Assembly: GCF_002252625.1 (NCBI RefSeq)
Contig: NZ_NQKW01000001.1
Location: 310,001-374,000, forward strand
DNA: 64,000 nucleotides
Source of the DNA: Synechococcus sp. 1G10
GTDB taxonomy: Bacteria; Cyanobacteriota; Cyanobacteriia; PCC-6307; Cyanobiaceae
Direction of reading: 5' to 3'
Under the pieces are notes generated by a model, which was given only the letters and a program-made list of their open reading frames with translations, searched no databases and was not told the origin of the DNA. The position numbers and the translations under genes were made by a program. Positions 53,862-63,001 of the stretch are shown in pieces (the first letter of the stretch is position 1; the number at the start of each line of letters is the position of its first letter).

Positions 53862-56800
53862 AGCCACCACCTCCGGGGGTCTCGATCACGAGGGCCTCGC
53901 CGGCCGCCAGCTCCAGCTCCACAGATCCGCCCAGCTCCAGTTCGCTGCCATCGGCTCGGATCAGCCGGTTGCGGCCCAGCGCCCCAGTGCCACCGCCGGC
54001 CAGCCCGAAGGGAGCCACCTCGCGGGAGCTGGAGAGAATCGCCGCGGTCATCGGCTCAAGGAAGCGGATCCGGCGCATCACCCCGTCACCACCCCGCCAG
54101 CGCCCCGCGCCGCCGCTGCCGCGCCGCAGGCCAAAGGCCTCCAGCCGCACTGGAAAGCGCTCCTCGAGAATTTCCGGGTCGGTGAGGCGGGAGTTGGTCA
54201 TGTGGCTCTGCACCGCTGAAGCCCCTGCAAAACCCTGGCCATCGAGGCCGCGACCGGCGCCGCAGCCGCCGCAGATCGTTTCGTAGTACTGATAGCGCTC
54301 GTTGCCGAAGCTGAAGTTGTTCATGGTGCCCTGGGCAGCGGCCATCACCCCCAGGGCGGCGAAGAGAGCGTTGGCAATCGCCTGCGACGTTTCGACGTTG
54401 CCGGCCACCACCGCGGCCGTCGGGCCCGGATGCAGCAGGCAACCCGGTGGCACCACCAGCTCCAGAGGCCTGAAACAGCCGGCATTGAGGGGAACTGCCT
54501 CCCCCACCAGGCAGCGGAACACGTAGAGCACCACCGCCCGGGTGATCGCCAGGGGGGCGTTGCGGTTGCCGTTGTCCTGGGGGGAGGTGCCCGTGAAATC
54601 GATCACAGCGCGGCGGGCGGGGCGATCGATGCGCACGGCCACCTGGATGCGCAGGCCGCCATCAAGGGGGAGGCTGAAGGCGCCGGGCTCGAGCCGATCG
54701 AACACCCGCCGCACCGCTTCGGCGCCGTTGTCCTGCACGTGGCCCATGAAGGCGGACAGCCGCTGGAGCCCCTCGCGCCGGGCCAGGTCCACCAGCAGCT
54801 GGGCGCCGAGTTGATTGGCGGCCACCTGGGCCTGCAGATCAGCCAGCAGCTGCTCAGGGTTGCGCACGGGATGGGGCCCGGACGCGAGTCGCCGCTGCCA
54901 GTCGGCAGTGAGCAGTACGCCATCCCGCAGCAGGGGCACGTTGTCGAGCAGGAGGCCTTCGTCCGCAAGGCAGCGGCTGAAGGGGGGCATCGAGCCTGGA
55001 GTGATGCCGCCCACATCGGCATGGTGGCCTCGGGAGGCAACGAACCCAGCGTGGCTGGGCAGGAACACCGGGGTGATCACCGTGAGATCGGGGAGGTGGG
55101 TGCCGCCGTTGGCGGGGTCGTTGGAGACGATCGCGTCGCCGGGCTTGAGGGCAGGGCGCTCCCCCCGCCGCACCGCCGAGAGCAGGCTTTCCACGCTGGC
55201 CCCCATCGAGCCGAGATGTACCGGGATATGGGGGGCATTGGCCACCAGTTGCCCCTGGCCATCGAAGAGGGCACAGGAGAAATCAAGGCGCTCGCGGATG
55301 TTCACCGATCGGGCGCTCTGCTGCAGGCGCACGCCCATCTGCTCGGCGATGGCACTGAAGCGGTGGTTGAACAACTCCAGGCTCACGGGATCCAGCGCGG
55401 CCCCCTGCTGCGCTGGTCGGGCTTTCGCCGCCCCATGACTGAGCAGCAGGCAGCCGTCGGGGCAACACTCGGCCCGCCAGCCCGGCGCCAACCAGATGGT
55501 GCCGGTGGTCTCCACCACCAGAGCCGGCCCTTCAAGCCGCTCACCGGGCGTCAGGGCATCGCGGCGGTGCAGCGGAACGGATCGCCAGGCACTACCGCAG
55601 TGGAGTTGGATCAGCCGTTCCTCGACTGCCAGAGAGGCCCGATCAAGGGGAGTTGCTGAGCCGATCTCGGCCGCAACAGACTTCCCTGGAGCCACCACCT
55701 CCACCAGCAGCCACTCCACCATCAGCTCGGCAGCTTCGGGGCAGTGGCCGAAGCGGCGCTCATGGTCGAGCTCGAACTGCTGCCGCAGCAGCCTGGCCTC
55801 CTGCAGCGGCAGGGTGAGCGTCCGTTCACTGGCACCGAGCCGCACACCCACACTCACGTCGGCTCGGACATCAGCACGGACTTCGGCAGCCAGGGCCTGC
55901 CGGCCCCGCTCGTACTGCAATTGGGCCTGCTGCTGGAGCTGCTCCACCAGAGCCTGATCCAGGGGAAGGCGCACCAGCTCCTGCAGCAGCAGTCGCTGGT
56001 CGGCCAGAGCGATGCCATAAGCCGAGAACACCCCGGCCAGGGGATGGAGCAGCACCCGTGTCATGCCCAGCCGCTCAGCCAGGTCACAGGCGTGCTGGCC
56101 GCCAGCTCCACCAAAGCAGATCAGCGCGGCGCCGCGCACATCGTGACCCCGCTGGATCGAAATGCGCCTGATCGCCTCCGCCATCCGCTCGATGGCGATC
56201 GCCAGGGCCCCTTCCGCCAGGGCCTCGGCCGTGGTGGGAACTCCGCTGGCCTGGCCCACCAGCTCCGCCAGCTGCTGGAACCCACGCCGCACCACCGCCG
56301 CATCGAGCCCCTGATCGCGGCCTGGCCCGAAGACCGCCGGGAACGCCTCCGGCTGGAGGCGGCCCAGCAGCAGGTTGGCGTCGGTGATCGTGAGCGGTCC
56401 GCCCAGGCGGTAGCAGGCCGGCCCGGGATCGGCCCCGGCTGAGCTGGGCCCCACCTGCAGACGCTGACCATCGAAGTGCAGCACTGAACCACCACCGGCC
56501 GCCACGGTGTGGATCGGCAGCATCTCCGCCTGCAGGCTGAGGCCGGCGATCTCCGTCTCCTGGCGGCGCTCCCAGCCCGGGGACGGCCCCCCGGCCTCCA
56601 CATGGAAGACATCGGTGGAAGTGCCGCCCATGTCGAAGCCGACGATGGGCATGCTCCCTGCCGCCAGCCGTACCGCCGCCACCATGCCGCCGGCGGGGCC
56701 GGAGAGGATCGTGTCCTTTGCCTTGAGCAGCTCCGGTGCAACCAGGCCGCCGCTCGACTGCATCACCCGCAGGCGGCAGTGGGGTCCGAGCTCGGAGCGC

Positions 56801-57474
56801 AGCTGATCCAGGTAGGCCACCAGGGCCGGTGCAACGGTGGCCTCCACCACAGCCGTCTGCGCCCGGGGCACCAGCCGGGGCCTCCGGCCCACCTGGTGGG
56901 AGAGCACCACCGGCCCAAATCCGAACGGGCGCAGCCACTCGGCCAGCTGCAGTTCATGGCCCGGATGTCGGGCGCTGTGGAGCAGGGCCACCGCGCAGCT
57001 GCTGATGCCGTCGCGGCGGGCGTCGTTGAGGGCCCGCTCCAGGGCTGCATCGAGGAGCAGCGGCGTCAGCTCCGTGCCATCGGCCGCCAGCCGCCCCACC
57101 ACCTCCAGCACCCGCCGGTAGCGCGGAGCCGGCCGCTCGACGTGCAGGGCAAACAGATCGGGCCTGTGCTGGTCACCGATCCAGGCGGCATCGGCAAAGC
57201 CACTGCTGATCAGCAACAGGGTGGGAGCACCCCGGTGCTCCAGCAGGGCATTGGTGGCCACCGTGGTGCCGATCCGCACCTCGCTGACCGCCCCGGGAGG
57301 GAGCGGCTGGCCGGGAGCAAGCCCGAGCAGCTCGCGCATGGCGGCCACCGCCGGGTCCCCGGCCAGCTGCGGCGGCTGCGAGAGCACCTTGCGAACCACC
57401 AGCTCGCCGCCGGGGGCACGGCCCACCAGATCGGTGAAGGTGCCGCCCCGATCAATCGAGAAGCTCCAGCCCAC
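53848..57474 (-). CDS. oplAH: 5-oxoprolinase (ATP-hydrolysing), HyuA-HyuB fusion
   Basis: A 1208-residue hydantoinase/oxoprolinase. The HyuA half (about 1-690) starts MGWSFSIDRGGTFTDLVGRAP and carries TTVATNALLEHRGAP, FDMGGTSTDVFHVEAGG (ATP) and CFGGAGGQHACDLAERLGM. The HyuB half (about 700-1208) has LDPVSLELFNHRFSAIAEQMG, SNDPANGGTHLPDLTVI and GSGGAGRWRGGDGV. It opens 5-oxoproline to glutamate with ATP. Fused single-chain forms are typical of OPLAH; many bacteria split the two halves. It is directly upstream of ggt with overlap, forming a gamma-glutamyl salvage unit. Confidence 0.93.
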   Translation of the reverse strand: MGWSFSIDRGGTFTDLVGRAPGGELVVRKVLSQPPQLAGDPAVAAMRELLGLAPGQPLPPGAVSEVRIGTTVATNALLEHRGAPTLLLISSGFADAAWIGDQHRPDLFALHVERPAPRYRRVLEVVGRLAADGTELTPLLLDAALERALNDARRDGISSCAVALLHSARHPGHELQLAEWLRPFGFGPVVLSHQVGRRPRLVPRAQTAVVEATVAPALVAYLDQLRSELGPHCRLRVMQSSGGLVAPELLKAKDTILSGPAGGMVAAVRLAAGSMPIVGFDMGGTSTDVFHVEAGGPSPGWERRQETEIAGLSLQAEMLPIHTVAAGGGSVLHFDGQRLQVGPSSAGADPGPACYRLGGPLTITDANLLLGRLQPEAFPAVFGPGRDQGLDAAVVRRGFQQLAELVGQASGVPTTAEALAEGALAIAIERMAEAIRRISIQRGHDVRGAALICFGGAGGQHACDLAERLGMTRVLLHPLAGVFSAYGIALADQRLLLQELVRLPLDQALVEQLQQQAQLQYERGRQALAAEVRADVRADVSVGVRLGASERTLTLPLQEARLLRQQFELDHERRFGHCPEAAELMVEWLLVEVVAPGKSVAAEIGSATPLDRASLAVEERLIQLHCGSAWRSVPLHRRDALTPGERLEGPALVVETTGTIWLAPGWRAECCPDGCLLLSHGAAKARPAQQGAALDPVSLELFNHRFSAIAEQMGVRLQQSARSVNIRERLDFSCALFDGQGQLVANAPHIPVHLGSMGASVESLLSAVRRGERPALKPGDAIVSNDPANGGTHLPDLTVITPVFLPSHAGFVASRGHHADVGGITPGSMPPFSRCLADEGLLLDNVPLLRDGVLLTADWQRRLASGPHPVRNPEQLLADLQAQVAANQLGAQLLVDLARREGLQRLSAFMGHVQDNGAEAVRRVFDRLEPGAFSLPLDGGLRIQVAVRIDRPARRAVIDFTGTSPQDNGNRNAPLAITRAVVLYVFRCLVGEAVPLNAGCFRPLELVVPPGCLLHPGPTAAVVAGNVETSQAIANALFAALGVMAAAQGTMNNFSFGNERYQYYETICGGCGAGRGLDGQGFAGASAVQSHMTNSRLTDPEILEERFPVRLEAFGLRRGSGGAGRWRGGDGVMRRIRFLEPMTAAILSSSREVAPFGLAGGGTGALGRNRLIRADGSELELGGSVELELAAGEALVIETPGGGGYGGP

Positions 57475-57483
57475 CCAGGGGCC

Positions 57484-57975
57484 TCAGCGGTAATTCTCGA
57501 ACTGCAGCGGCACCTCCGGGTCTTCGGCGCGCAGGATCTGGATCACCTGCTGGAGGTCGTCCTTGTTCTTGCCGGTGACCCGCAGGCTCTCGCCCTGAAT
57601 CGCCACCGTCACCTTCTTGATCTGATCGCGCACGGTCTTGCTCAGCGACTTGGCCAGCTCCTGGCTGAGCCCCTTGCGCAGCTTCACCACTTGCTGCACC
57701 CGGTTGCCGCCCACCGGCTCCGCCGGCTGGAAATCGAAGATCTTGAGCGAAAGTTCACGCTTGACCGCCTTCTGGCGCAGCACATCGGTCACAGCGTCGA
57801 GGGTCATGTCACTGGCGGTGGTGATCGTGAGGCTGGTTTCCTCCAGATCGATCTCCGTTTTGGAATCCTTGAGGTCGTAGCGCTGGCCCACCTCGCGGCG
57901 CACCTGATCGAGCGCGTTCACCAGCTCCTGCCGATCGAAATCCGACACCACGTCGAAGGAGAAGGTGTCGGCCAT
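57484..57975 (-). CDS. YajQ family nucleotide-binding protein
   Basis: A 163-residue protein starting MADTFSFDVVSDFDRQELVNALDQ, with RYDLKDSKTEIDLEE and GESLRVTGKNKDDLQQVIQILR. YajQ proteins have two ferredoxin-like domains and some bind cyclic di-GMP or tRNA. ATG 57975 is the family start. It is 9 nt upstream of oplAH on the same strand and may be co-transcribed. Confidence 0.94.
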   Translation of the reverse strand: MADTFSFDVVSDFDRQELVNALDQVRREVGQRYDLKDSKTEIDLEETSLTITTASDMTLDAVTDVLRQKAVKRELSLKIFDFQPAEPVGGNRVQQVVKLRKGLSQELAKSLSKTVRDQIKKVTVAIQGESLRVTGKNKDDLQQVIQILRAEDPEVPLQFENYR

Positions 57976-58035
57976 GAGTAAAAGCGTGAAACAAGCAAAG
58001 CCCAGCTTAGAAAAGGACGGCCCAGCCATTCCCCC

Positions 58036-58497
58036 ATGCCCGCCCTCCTTGCCGTCGCCATCCCGCCGGGCAACCCGGCGGCGCCCTTCGCCTGGTCACT
58101 GGTGCTGGCCGGGGCTGTGGTGGTCCTCAGCCTGGTGCCCCTGGCAGCCGGCCGCGCCAAGGCCGATTTCACCCCCGGCGATCTGGCCGCCCCCCGGGCG
58201 ATGTTCGAGCGGCTGCCGGCCTGGGGGAAGCGGGCCAGCTGGGCCCACCAGAACAGTTTCGAGGCCTTCACACTGCATGCCCCGGCTTGCCTGCTCTGTC
58301 TGCTGGCGGCGCCGGCAGTGCTGGCGGCCTCACCACTGGCGGCCGCGGCCGCCTGGCTCCATCCGGCCCTGCGGCTGGCCTACATCGGTGCCTACGTGGC
58401 CAACATTCCTCCCCTGCGCAGCCTCTGCTGGATCGGTGCGCTGCTGAGCACAGCTGTTCTCTACAGCGAAGGGCTCAAGGCCCTGCTGCGCAGCTGA
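58036..58497 (+). CDS. MAPEG family membrane protein
   Basis: A 153-residue four-helix membrane protein with the MAPEG pattern: an Arg/Lys-rich first loop (AAGRAKADFTPGDLAAPRAMFERLPAWGKRASWAHQNSFEAFTLHA) containing the HQNSFEAF motif, then LAYIGAYVANIPPLRSL. Relatives include microsomal glutathione transferase-like proteins; the substrate is unknown. ATG 58036 is divergent from yajQ. Confidence 0.88.
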   Translation: MPALLAVAIPPGNPAAPFAWSLVLAGAVVVLSLVPLAAGRAKADFTPGDLAAPRAMFERLPAWGKRASWAHQNSFEAFTLHAPACLLCLLAAPAVLAASPLAAAAAWLHPALRLAYIGAYVANIPPLRSLCWIGALLSTAVLYSEGLKALLRS

Positions 58498-58522
58498 ACG
58501 GAGAAACCTCCCCGCAGGGATC

Positions 58523-59437
58523 TCAGCTGCCCCCCTTCTCCTGCAACCCCTTGAGCGCGGCAAGCAGGGAAGCGGGACTCTGGGGATCCACCATCAGAAC
58601 TGAGCCTCCACGGGCCGCGGCCATCTCCTGGCCCATCGCCATCCAGTCCCTGGCGAGCAGCAGGCGCAGGCTCTCGGCCGCCGCCGGGTGGGCCTCGATC
58701 ACGGCGGCCAGCTCGGTGGCCGACTCAGCCCGCGCCTTGGCGAGCAGCAGCTGCTGCTTGGCCTGGGCGTCGGCGTCGAGCAGCACCGCCTCCTGCTTGG
58801 CCTTGGCATCGAGCACCAGGGCTTCGGCCCGCCCCTTGGCGGCATTCACCTGGGCTTCCCGCTCGCCCTCGGAGCGCAGGATCGCCGCCCGCTTCTCCCG
58901 CTCGGCGGTCATCTGCTGCTCCATCGCCTGCTGCACCCCCTGGGAGGGCTGGATGTCGCGCAACTCCACCCGGGTCACCTTCACCCCCCAGGGGTCGGTG
59001 GCCTGATCCAGCTCGTTGAGCAGGGTCTCGTTCACTTCCTGGCGGGTGGTGAAGGTCTGATCGAGGTCGAGCTTGCCCATCTCGGCGCGGATCTGGGTGA
59101 GCACCAGGTTCACCATCGCGGCCTGCAGATTGTCAACGCCGTAATAGGCGCGGGCATGCTCAAGCAACTGCCAGTACACCACCGCATCCACCACGATCGA
59201 GACGTTGTCGCGGGTGATGCACTGCTGTGGCGGGATATCGAGCACCCGTTCCTTGAGTGATTCATGGCTCACGACCCGCTCCATTCCCGGAATCACCAGG
59301 GAGAGACCAGGCCTCAGCTCCCGGTCGTACTTGCCGAGACGTTCCACCAGCATCGAGCGGCTGCTGCTGGTGACCTTGATGCCGCTGATGCCCAGGCCAG
59401 CCAGCACCGCCAGAACCGGAATGAGCAGAAATTCCAT
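58523..59437 (-). CDS. SPFH/band-7 stomatin-like protein
   Basis: A 304-residue protein with one N-terminal anchor (MEFLLIPVLAVLAGLGI), the SPFH domain (SSRSMLVERLGKYDRELRPGLSLVIPGMERV; LDIPPQQCITRDNVSIVVDAVVYWQ), and a long Ala/Glu/Lys coiled coil (about 190-270). It forms membrane microdomain oligomers and works with NfeD proteins. ATG 59437; divergent from the NfeD gene with an 86 nt spacer, which supports the pairing. Confidence 0.94.
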   Translation of the reverse strand: MEFLLIPVLAVLAGLGISGIKVTSSSRSMLVERLGKYDRELRPGLSLVIPGMERVVSHESLKERVLDIPPQQCITRDNVSIVVDAVVYWQLLEHARAYYGVDNLQAAMVNLVLTQIRAEMGKLDLDQTFTTRQEVNETLLNELDQATDPWGVKVTRVELRDIQPSQGVQQAMEQQMTAEREKRAAILRSEGEREAQVNAAKGRAEALVLDAKAKQEAVLLDADAQAKQQLLLAKARAESATELAAVIEAHPAAAESLRLLLARDWMAMGQEMAAARGGSVLMVDPQSPASLLAALKGLQEKGGS

Positions 59438-59523
59438 CCAGAGACCATCGCTGGGACCACGGTAGGCAGGATGGGGACAGCGAACGGCGATCGGTTTCTG
59501 CTTTCCCCGTCCTCCCCTCTCCC

Positions 59524-59967
59524 GTGAATCCCATCCTCTGGTTCGCCCTGGCGGCGGCGGTGCTGGCCCTGGAGCTGGCCGGAGCCGACGGTGACGGCCT
59601 GTTGCTGATCGCCGGGCTGGCCGGTCTGCTGCTGACCCTGCTGAGCGCCCTGCTTCCCGCCCTGCCGACGGCGGCGCAGCTGGTGCTGTTCCTGGCGCTG
59701 GTGGCGGCTGGTTACGCCGGATTGAGACGATGGTCGGCGGGACGGCAGGCACGGGCGATCCCACCCTCGGCCAGGGCCGAGCTGGCCGAGGTGATCAGCA
59801 GCTTCGACAGCAATGGCGAAGGGCGGGTGCGCTGGCAGGGCCAGAGCTGGGCCGCCATCAACCTGGCCCCCGGCGAGGCGCTCGCCCCAGGCGCCCAGGT
59901 GAATGTGATGGGCCGTGAGGGAACCTCCCTCCAGGTCCTGCCCCGCCAGAACTCTCTGCCTGATTGA
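59524..59967 (+). CDS. NfeD-like membrane protein
   Basis: A 147-residue protein: three hydrophobic helices (about 3-72), a basic loop (RRWSAGRQAR), and a C-terminal OB-fold typical of NfeD (SNGEGRVRWQGQSWAAINL; GAQVNVMGREGTSLQVLP). The short form lacking the ClpP-like protease domain usually partners stomatins. GTG 59524 start. Confidence 0.9.
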   Translation: MNPILWFALAAAVLALELAGADGDGLLLIAGLAGLLLTLLSALLPALPTAAQLVLFLALVAAGYAGLRRWSAGRQARAIPPSARAELAEVISSFDSNGEGRVRWQGQSWAAINLAPGEALAPGAQVNVMGREGTSLQVLPRQNSLPD

Positions 59968-59990
59968 TCCCGAACTGGAGTAACGCCGAT

Positions 59991-60503
59991 CTAATCGAAG
60001 AACATCAGGCTGACCACCTTGTTCATGTCCTCGGCGGTGCGGCAGCTGGAGAGCAGGGTCTCGCTGTCGTGGAAGGCGTAGCAGATCAGCTGATCGCAGC
60101 GGCCGATGATCTCCTGGTTGCAGAGACTGCTGGCCATGGGCAGGGGCAACTCGTCGTGCTCGGGCTTCTCCACCAGATGCAGCACCCGCTCCATCTGCTC
60201 GCGGCTATCACTTGACTGGCGCTCGAGGCTCTGAGGCAGCAGAACGGTGAGCCGGGCCGGATCGACGCTCAGCACCCCGCGGATCACAGCAGCGTTGACC
60301 CCCTGGGATCCGGATGTGATCAGGTTGTGACCCTCCTGGGCCAGGGAGCGGGCCACCAGTTCCACCAGGTGAATCGAGACGGCAGGAACGTGGCGACTGC
60401 CGAGGATGGCGATGCGGCGCTTGCCGCGATCCTGAAGCAGGGCCAACTCCTGGGCCAGGGTGTCAATCCGGTCGAGGGCCGGCAGATCAAGGGACCGGGT
60501 CAC
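59991..60503 (-). CDS. DprA-like Rossmann-fold protein
   Basis: A 170-residue protein with a nucleotide-binding pattern IAILGSRHVPAVS near residue 33 and NLITSGSQGVNAAVIRGVL, the SMF/DprA-type core, then PQSLERQSSDSREQM and a C-terminal NKVVSLMFFD. It is much shorter than full DprA, lacking the SAM and winged-helix domains. It is often annotated as DNA recombination-mediator protein A; its biochemical role is not shown. Stop at 59991, 23 nt after the convergent NfeD gene. Confidence 0.82.
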   Translation of the reverse strand: MTRSLDLPALDRIDTLAQELALLQDRGKRRIAILGSRHVPAVSIHLVELVARSLAQEGHNLITSGSQGVNAAVIRGVLSVDPARLTVLLPQSLERQSSDSREQMERVLHLVEKPEHDELPLPMASSLCNQEIIGRCDQLICYAFHDSETLLSSCRTAEDMNKVVSLMFFD

Positions 60504-60558
60504 CTCGTGAATGCATCCGATCGGCCGAAACTAGCAGCGCCCTTGCGGGGCCCATGCT

Positions 60559-61659
60559 TCAGGCCTTCAGCAGTAGACCCAGGCGCTCGAACAGGCGATC
60601 GAAGCAACAGTGCTCCTGAACCAGGCGGATGGCATAACTGGCCTTGACCGTCTCGTGCAGGCGCACATGGCCGAAGGCGCGCTCAATCACCTCCACCGTG
60701 GTCAGCGTGTCCTGCTCCACCTTCAGGATCGGAACCTCCAGCTCCTCAGCGCGACTGATCAGCTGGGGCAGAGGTTCCCCAGCCCCCGTGAGGATCAGGC
60801 ATTGGGTGGAGGCCTCCAGGGCCGCCAGCTGAATGTCGGTGCGATCAGCACCCGTGACCACCGCCATGTTGCGGCGACGGCGGAAAAACTCCATGGCGGA
60901 GTTGACGTTCATCGCGCCGATCGAGAGCGTTTCGACCAGCAGATCGAGCCGCTCGGGGCAGCAGAGCACCCGGGCCTCCAGGCGATCGACCAGCTCCTCG
61001 ACTGTGACGCTGCGCAGCAGCGGGCTGCGGGGCAATACGCCCAACACCGGCAGCCCCAGCTGCTCCAGTGCCGGCACCACCTCGGCGCGCAGACGATCCA
61101 CCGCATCGGGATCGACGGCGTTGAGCATTACCCCAGCCAGGCGCTCCTGCAGCAGGTTCCGGGCTGCCAGTATGGGATCGACACTGCGGCTGTCCTCCCA
61201 GAGATGGACCAGCACCACAGGAGCCTCCAGGCCCTTGGCCAGCTGGGGCAGGCTGAGGCCATAGAGCAGGCCTTCGCTGAGGGTGCCGGTGCCCTCCAAC
61301 AGGGTGAGGCCATCGGGGTAGGAGTCCAGCTGTTCCCGCAGGCGGGAGAAGCCCTCGCCGGGATCCAGATTGCCGCGCAGCAGCCGCTCCTGGGCTGTGG
61401 CAGCCCCCAGCAGGTGCAGGGACGGCAGCAAGTTCTCGTCAGGCAGGCCGAGGATGTTGCCGACGAAGCGGACATCGTCGTCGAGGCAAGCCTGGGAGGG
61501 GGGGGTCTCCCCCTGCCGGGGTGGCCGCACACTGGTGGCAAGGGGCTTGCCGTAGCGCACGGAGAGTCCCTGTTTCATCAGGGTCCGGGTCAGGCCGAGC
61601 ACCAGGGCTGACTTGCCGCTGAAGGGATCACAGGATCCGATCAGCAAGGTGCTGCTCAT
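60559..61659 (-). CDS. BioD-like P-loop protein with DRTGG domain
   Basis: A 366-residue protein. The N-terminal dethiobiotin-synthetase-like domain has an unusual P-loop GSCDPFSGKSALVLGLTR, LLEGTGTLSEGLLYGLSLPQLAKG and VMLNAVDPDAVDRL. The C-terminal DRTGG domain follows with FRRRRNMAVVTGADRTDIQLAALEAS and LILTGAGEPLPQL. Related proteins are annotated as phosphotransacetylase N-terminal-like; the reaction is unknown. It sits between the DprA-like and EbsA genes on the same strand. Confidence 0.85.
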   Translation of the reverse strand: MSSTLLIGSCDPFSGKSALVLGLTRTLMKQGLSVRYGKPLATSVRPPRQGETPPSQACLDDDVRFVGNILGLPDENLLPSLHLLGAATAQERLLRGNLDPGEGFSRLREQLDSYPDGLTLLEGTGTLSEGLLYGLSLPQLAKGLEAPVVLVHLWEDSRSVDPILAARNLLQERLAGVMLNAVDPDAVDRLRAEVVPALEQLGLPVLGVLPRSPLLRSVTVEELVDRLEARVLCCPERLDLLVETLSIGAMNVNSAMEFFRRRRNMAVVTGADRTDIQLAALEASTQCLILTGAGEPLPQLISRAEELEVPILKVEQDTLTTVEVIERAFGHVRLHETVKASYAIRLVQEHCCFDRLFERLGLLLKA

Positions 61660-61694
61660 GGCATGACCTCTAGGATTGGCGCTGGCAAACCAAT

Positions 61695-62201
61695 CTAGGC
61701 GCCGGAGGTCTGGGGGGATTCCCCGAGCAGCAGCCAGCGCCAGAAGGCCTCGGGCAGATCGAGCTGGGGGTCACCGAAGGCCTGGGGCTGCCGATGCTCC
61801 AGCAGGTCCATCAGCCAGCGCACCAGCTGATACGTGGGCAGATCAAAGCTGTAGCCCAGTTCCGCTGCTGCCGGGAAACTGAGATCACAGTGGCTTGTTT
61901 CCTGGGGAGCCAGCCCCGCCCGCCAGCGCAGCAGGAACGGATGCTCCCCGTCGGGGCGCATCCGCCGTATTCCCTCGATCTCGCCGATAGCCAGCTGGTC
62001 GAGGGCCTGGATCAACCAGGCTTCCCGCAGCACGCCATCGCAGTAGGGGGCGTAAAGGGCCACCTGGCCGGGGTCATGGCTGGGGGTGGCTCCGAAGATC
62101 GACAGAAGGCCCAATGGAGGAAGCGAAAGAGACGGCCGGAACGAGAGCGAAAAAACGCCGCGAGCGAGTGGCGGATGATTCCAAGGCAAAGAATGGCCCA
62201 T
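61695..62201 (-). CDS. ebsA: EbsA-like type IV pilus biogenesis/biofilm protein
   Basis: Up to 168 residues. The C-terminal 120 residues resemble cyanobacterial EbsA: VALYAPYCDGVLREAWLIQAL, IEGIRRMRPDGEHPFLLRW, CDLSFPAAAELGYSFDLPTYQLVRWLMDLLE. In Synechococcus elongatus EbsA is needed for pilus assembly, biofilm self-suppression and competence. The N-terminal 45 residues are Ser/Pro/Leu-rich and not family-like; starts at TTG 62210, ATG 62201 and TTG 62114 are in frame, and the last gives a length closer to the family. ATG 62201 overlaps the divergent SDR start. Confidence 0.65.
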   Translation of the reverse strand: MGHSLPWNHPPLARGVFSLSFRPSLSLPPLGLLSIFGATPSHDPGQVALYAPYCDGVLREAWLIQALDQLAIGEIEGIRRMRPDGEHPFLLRWRAGLAPQETSHCDLSFPAAAELGYSFDLPTYQLVRWLMDLLEHRQPQAFGDPQLDLPEAFWRWLLLGESPQTSGA

Positions 62202-62991
62202 GACCGACAACGCCGTGCCAGGTCAAGCCGCTTCAGACCCACCGGTGCCGTTCACCTTCTGGCCGGCACTGCTGCCCCTGCGGGGGAGAACCGTGGCGGT
62301 GACCGGGGCCAGTGGGGCCCTGGGCACATCCCTGCTGCGCGCCCTGCATGGCCATGGGGCCGAGCTGATCGCCCTAAGCACCGCCTCTGAGCCGGTGGTT
62401 ATCCGCGGCGGTGACGGCAGGGTGATCCCGCTGCGCAACGTGGTGTGGTGCTGCGGCCAGGAGCAGCAGCTGGAGGCCACCCTGCGCGACGTCGACATCC
62501 TGGTGATCAACCACGGGGTCAACGTCTATGGCGACCGCAGCGCCGCAGCGATCGAGCGCAGCCTGGAGGTGAACGCCCTCAGTGCCTGGCGCCTGCTGGA
62601 GCTGTTCCTGGGCCTGAGCGAGCGTCAGGCTGGAACCCCCTGCCGGGAGGTGTGGGTGAACACCTCGGAGGCGGAACTGCTGCCCGCCCTCAGCCCGCTC
62701 TATGAGATCAGCAAGCGGCTGCTGGGCCAGTTGCTCAGCCTGCGCGCCCTCGATCATCGAGGCGAGAATCCCTGCCGGATCCGGCGGCTGGTACTTGGAC
62801 CGTTCAGCTCTTCCCTCAATCCCTACGGCGTGATGGGTCCAGACTTCGTGGCGGGCCAGGTGATCGCCCAGGCGCGCAGGGGCTTCGGCCTGATCATCGT
62901 GACCCCCAATCCCATCACGGTGGTGCTGGTGCCCCTGCAGATGTGGCTGAGGCACCTCTATGGCCGTCTGTTCAGCCGGGCTGCCAACTGA
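62200..62991 (+). CDS. Short-chain dehydrogenase family protein
   Basis: A 263-residue Rossmann protein. The NAD(P) motif is VAVTGASGALGTSLL, with INHGVNVYGDR (the NAG-like motif), LEVNALSAWRLLE, and a catalytic-type Tyr/Lys in LYEISKRLLG. The C-terminus is hydrophobic (VVLVPLQMWLRHLYG), suggesting membrane contact. The substrate is unknown. ATG 62200. Confidence 0.85.
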   Translation: MTDNAVPGQAASDPPVPFTFWPALLPLRGRTVAVTGASGALGTSLLRALHGHGAELIALSTASEPVVIRGGDGRVIPLRNVVWCCGQEQQLEATLRDVDILVINHGVNVYGDRSAAAIERSLEVNALSAWRLLELFLGLSERQAGTPCREVWVNTSEAELLPALSPLYEISKRLLGQLLSLRALDHRGENPCRIRRLVLGPFSSSLNPYGVMGPDFVAGQVIAQARRGFGLIIVTPNPITVVLVPLQMWLRHLYGRLFSRAAN

Positions 62992-63001
62992 GAGGCCTGG
63001 A

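Noticed and set aside
54430-55659. 409-codon plus-strand frame inside the 5-oxoprolinase gene
   Set aside because: Antisense shadow; the minus strand has complete HyuA/HyuB motifs.
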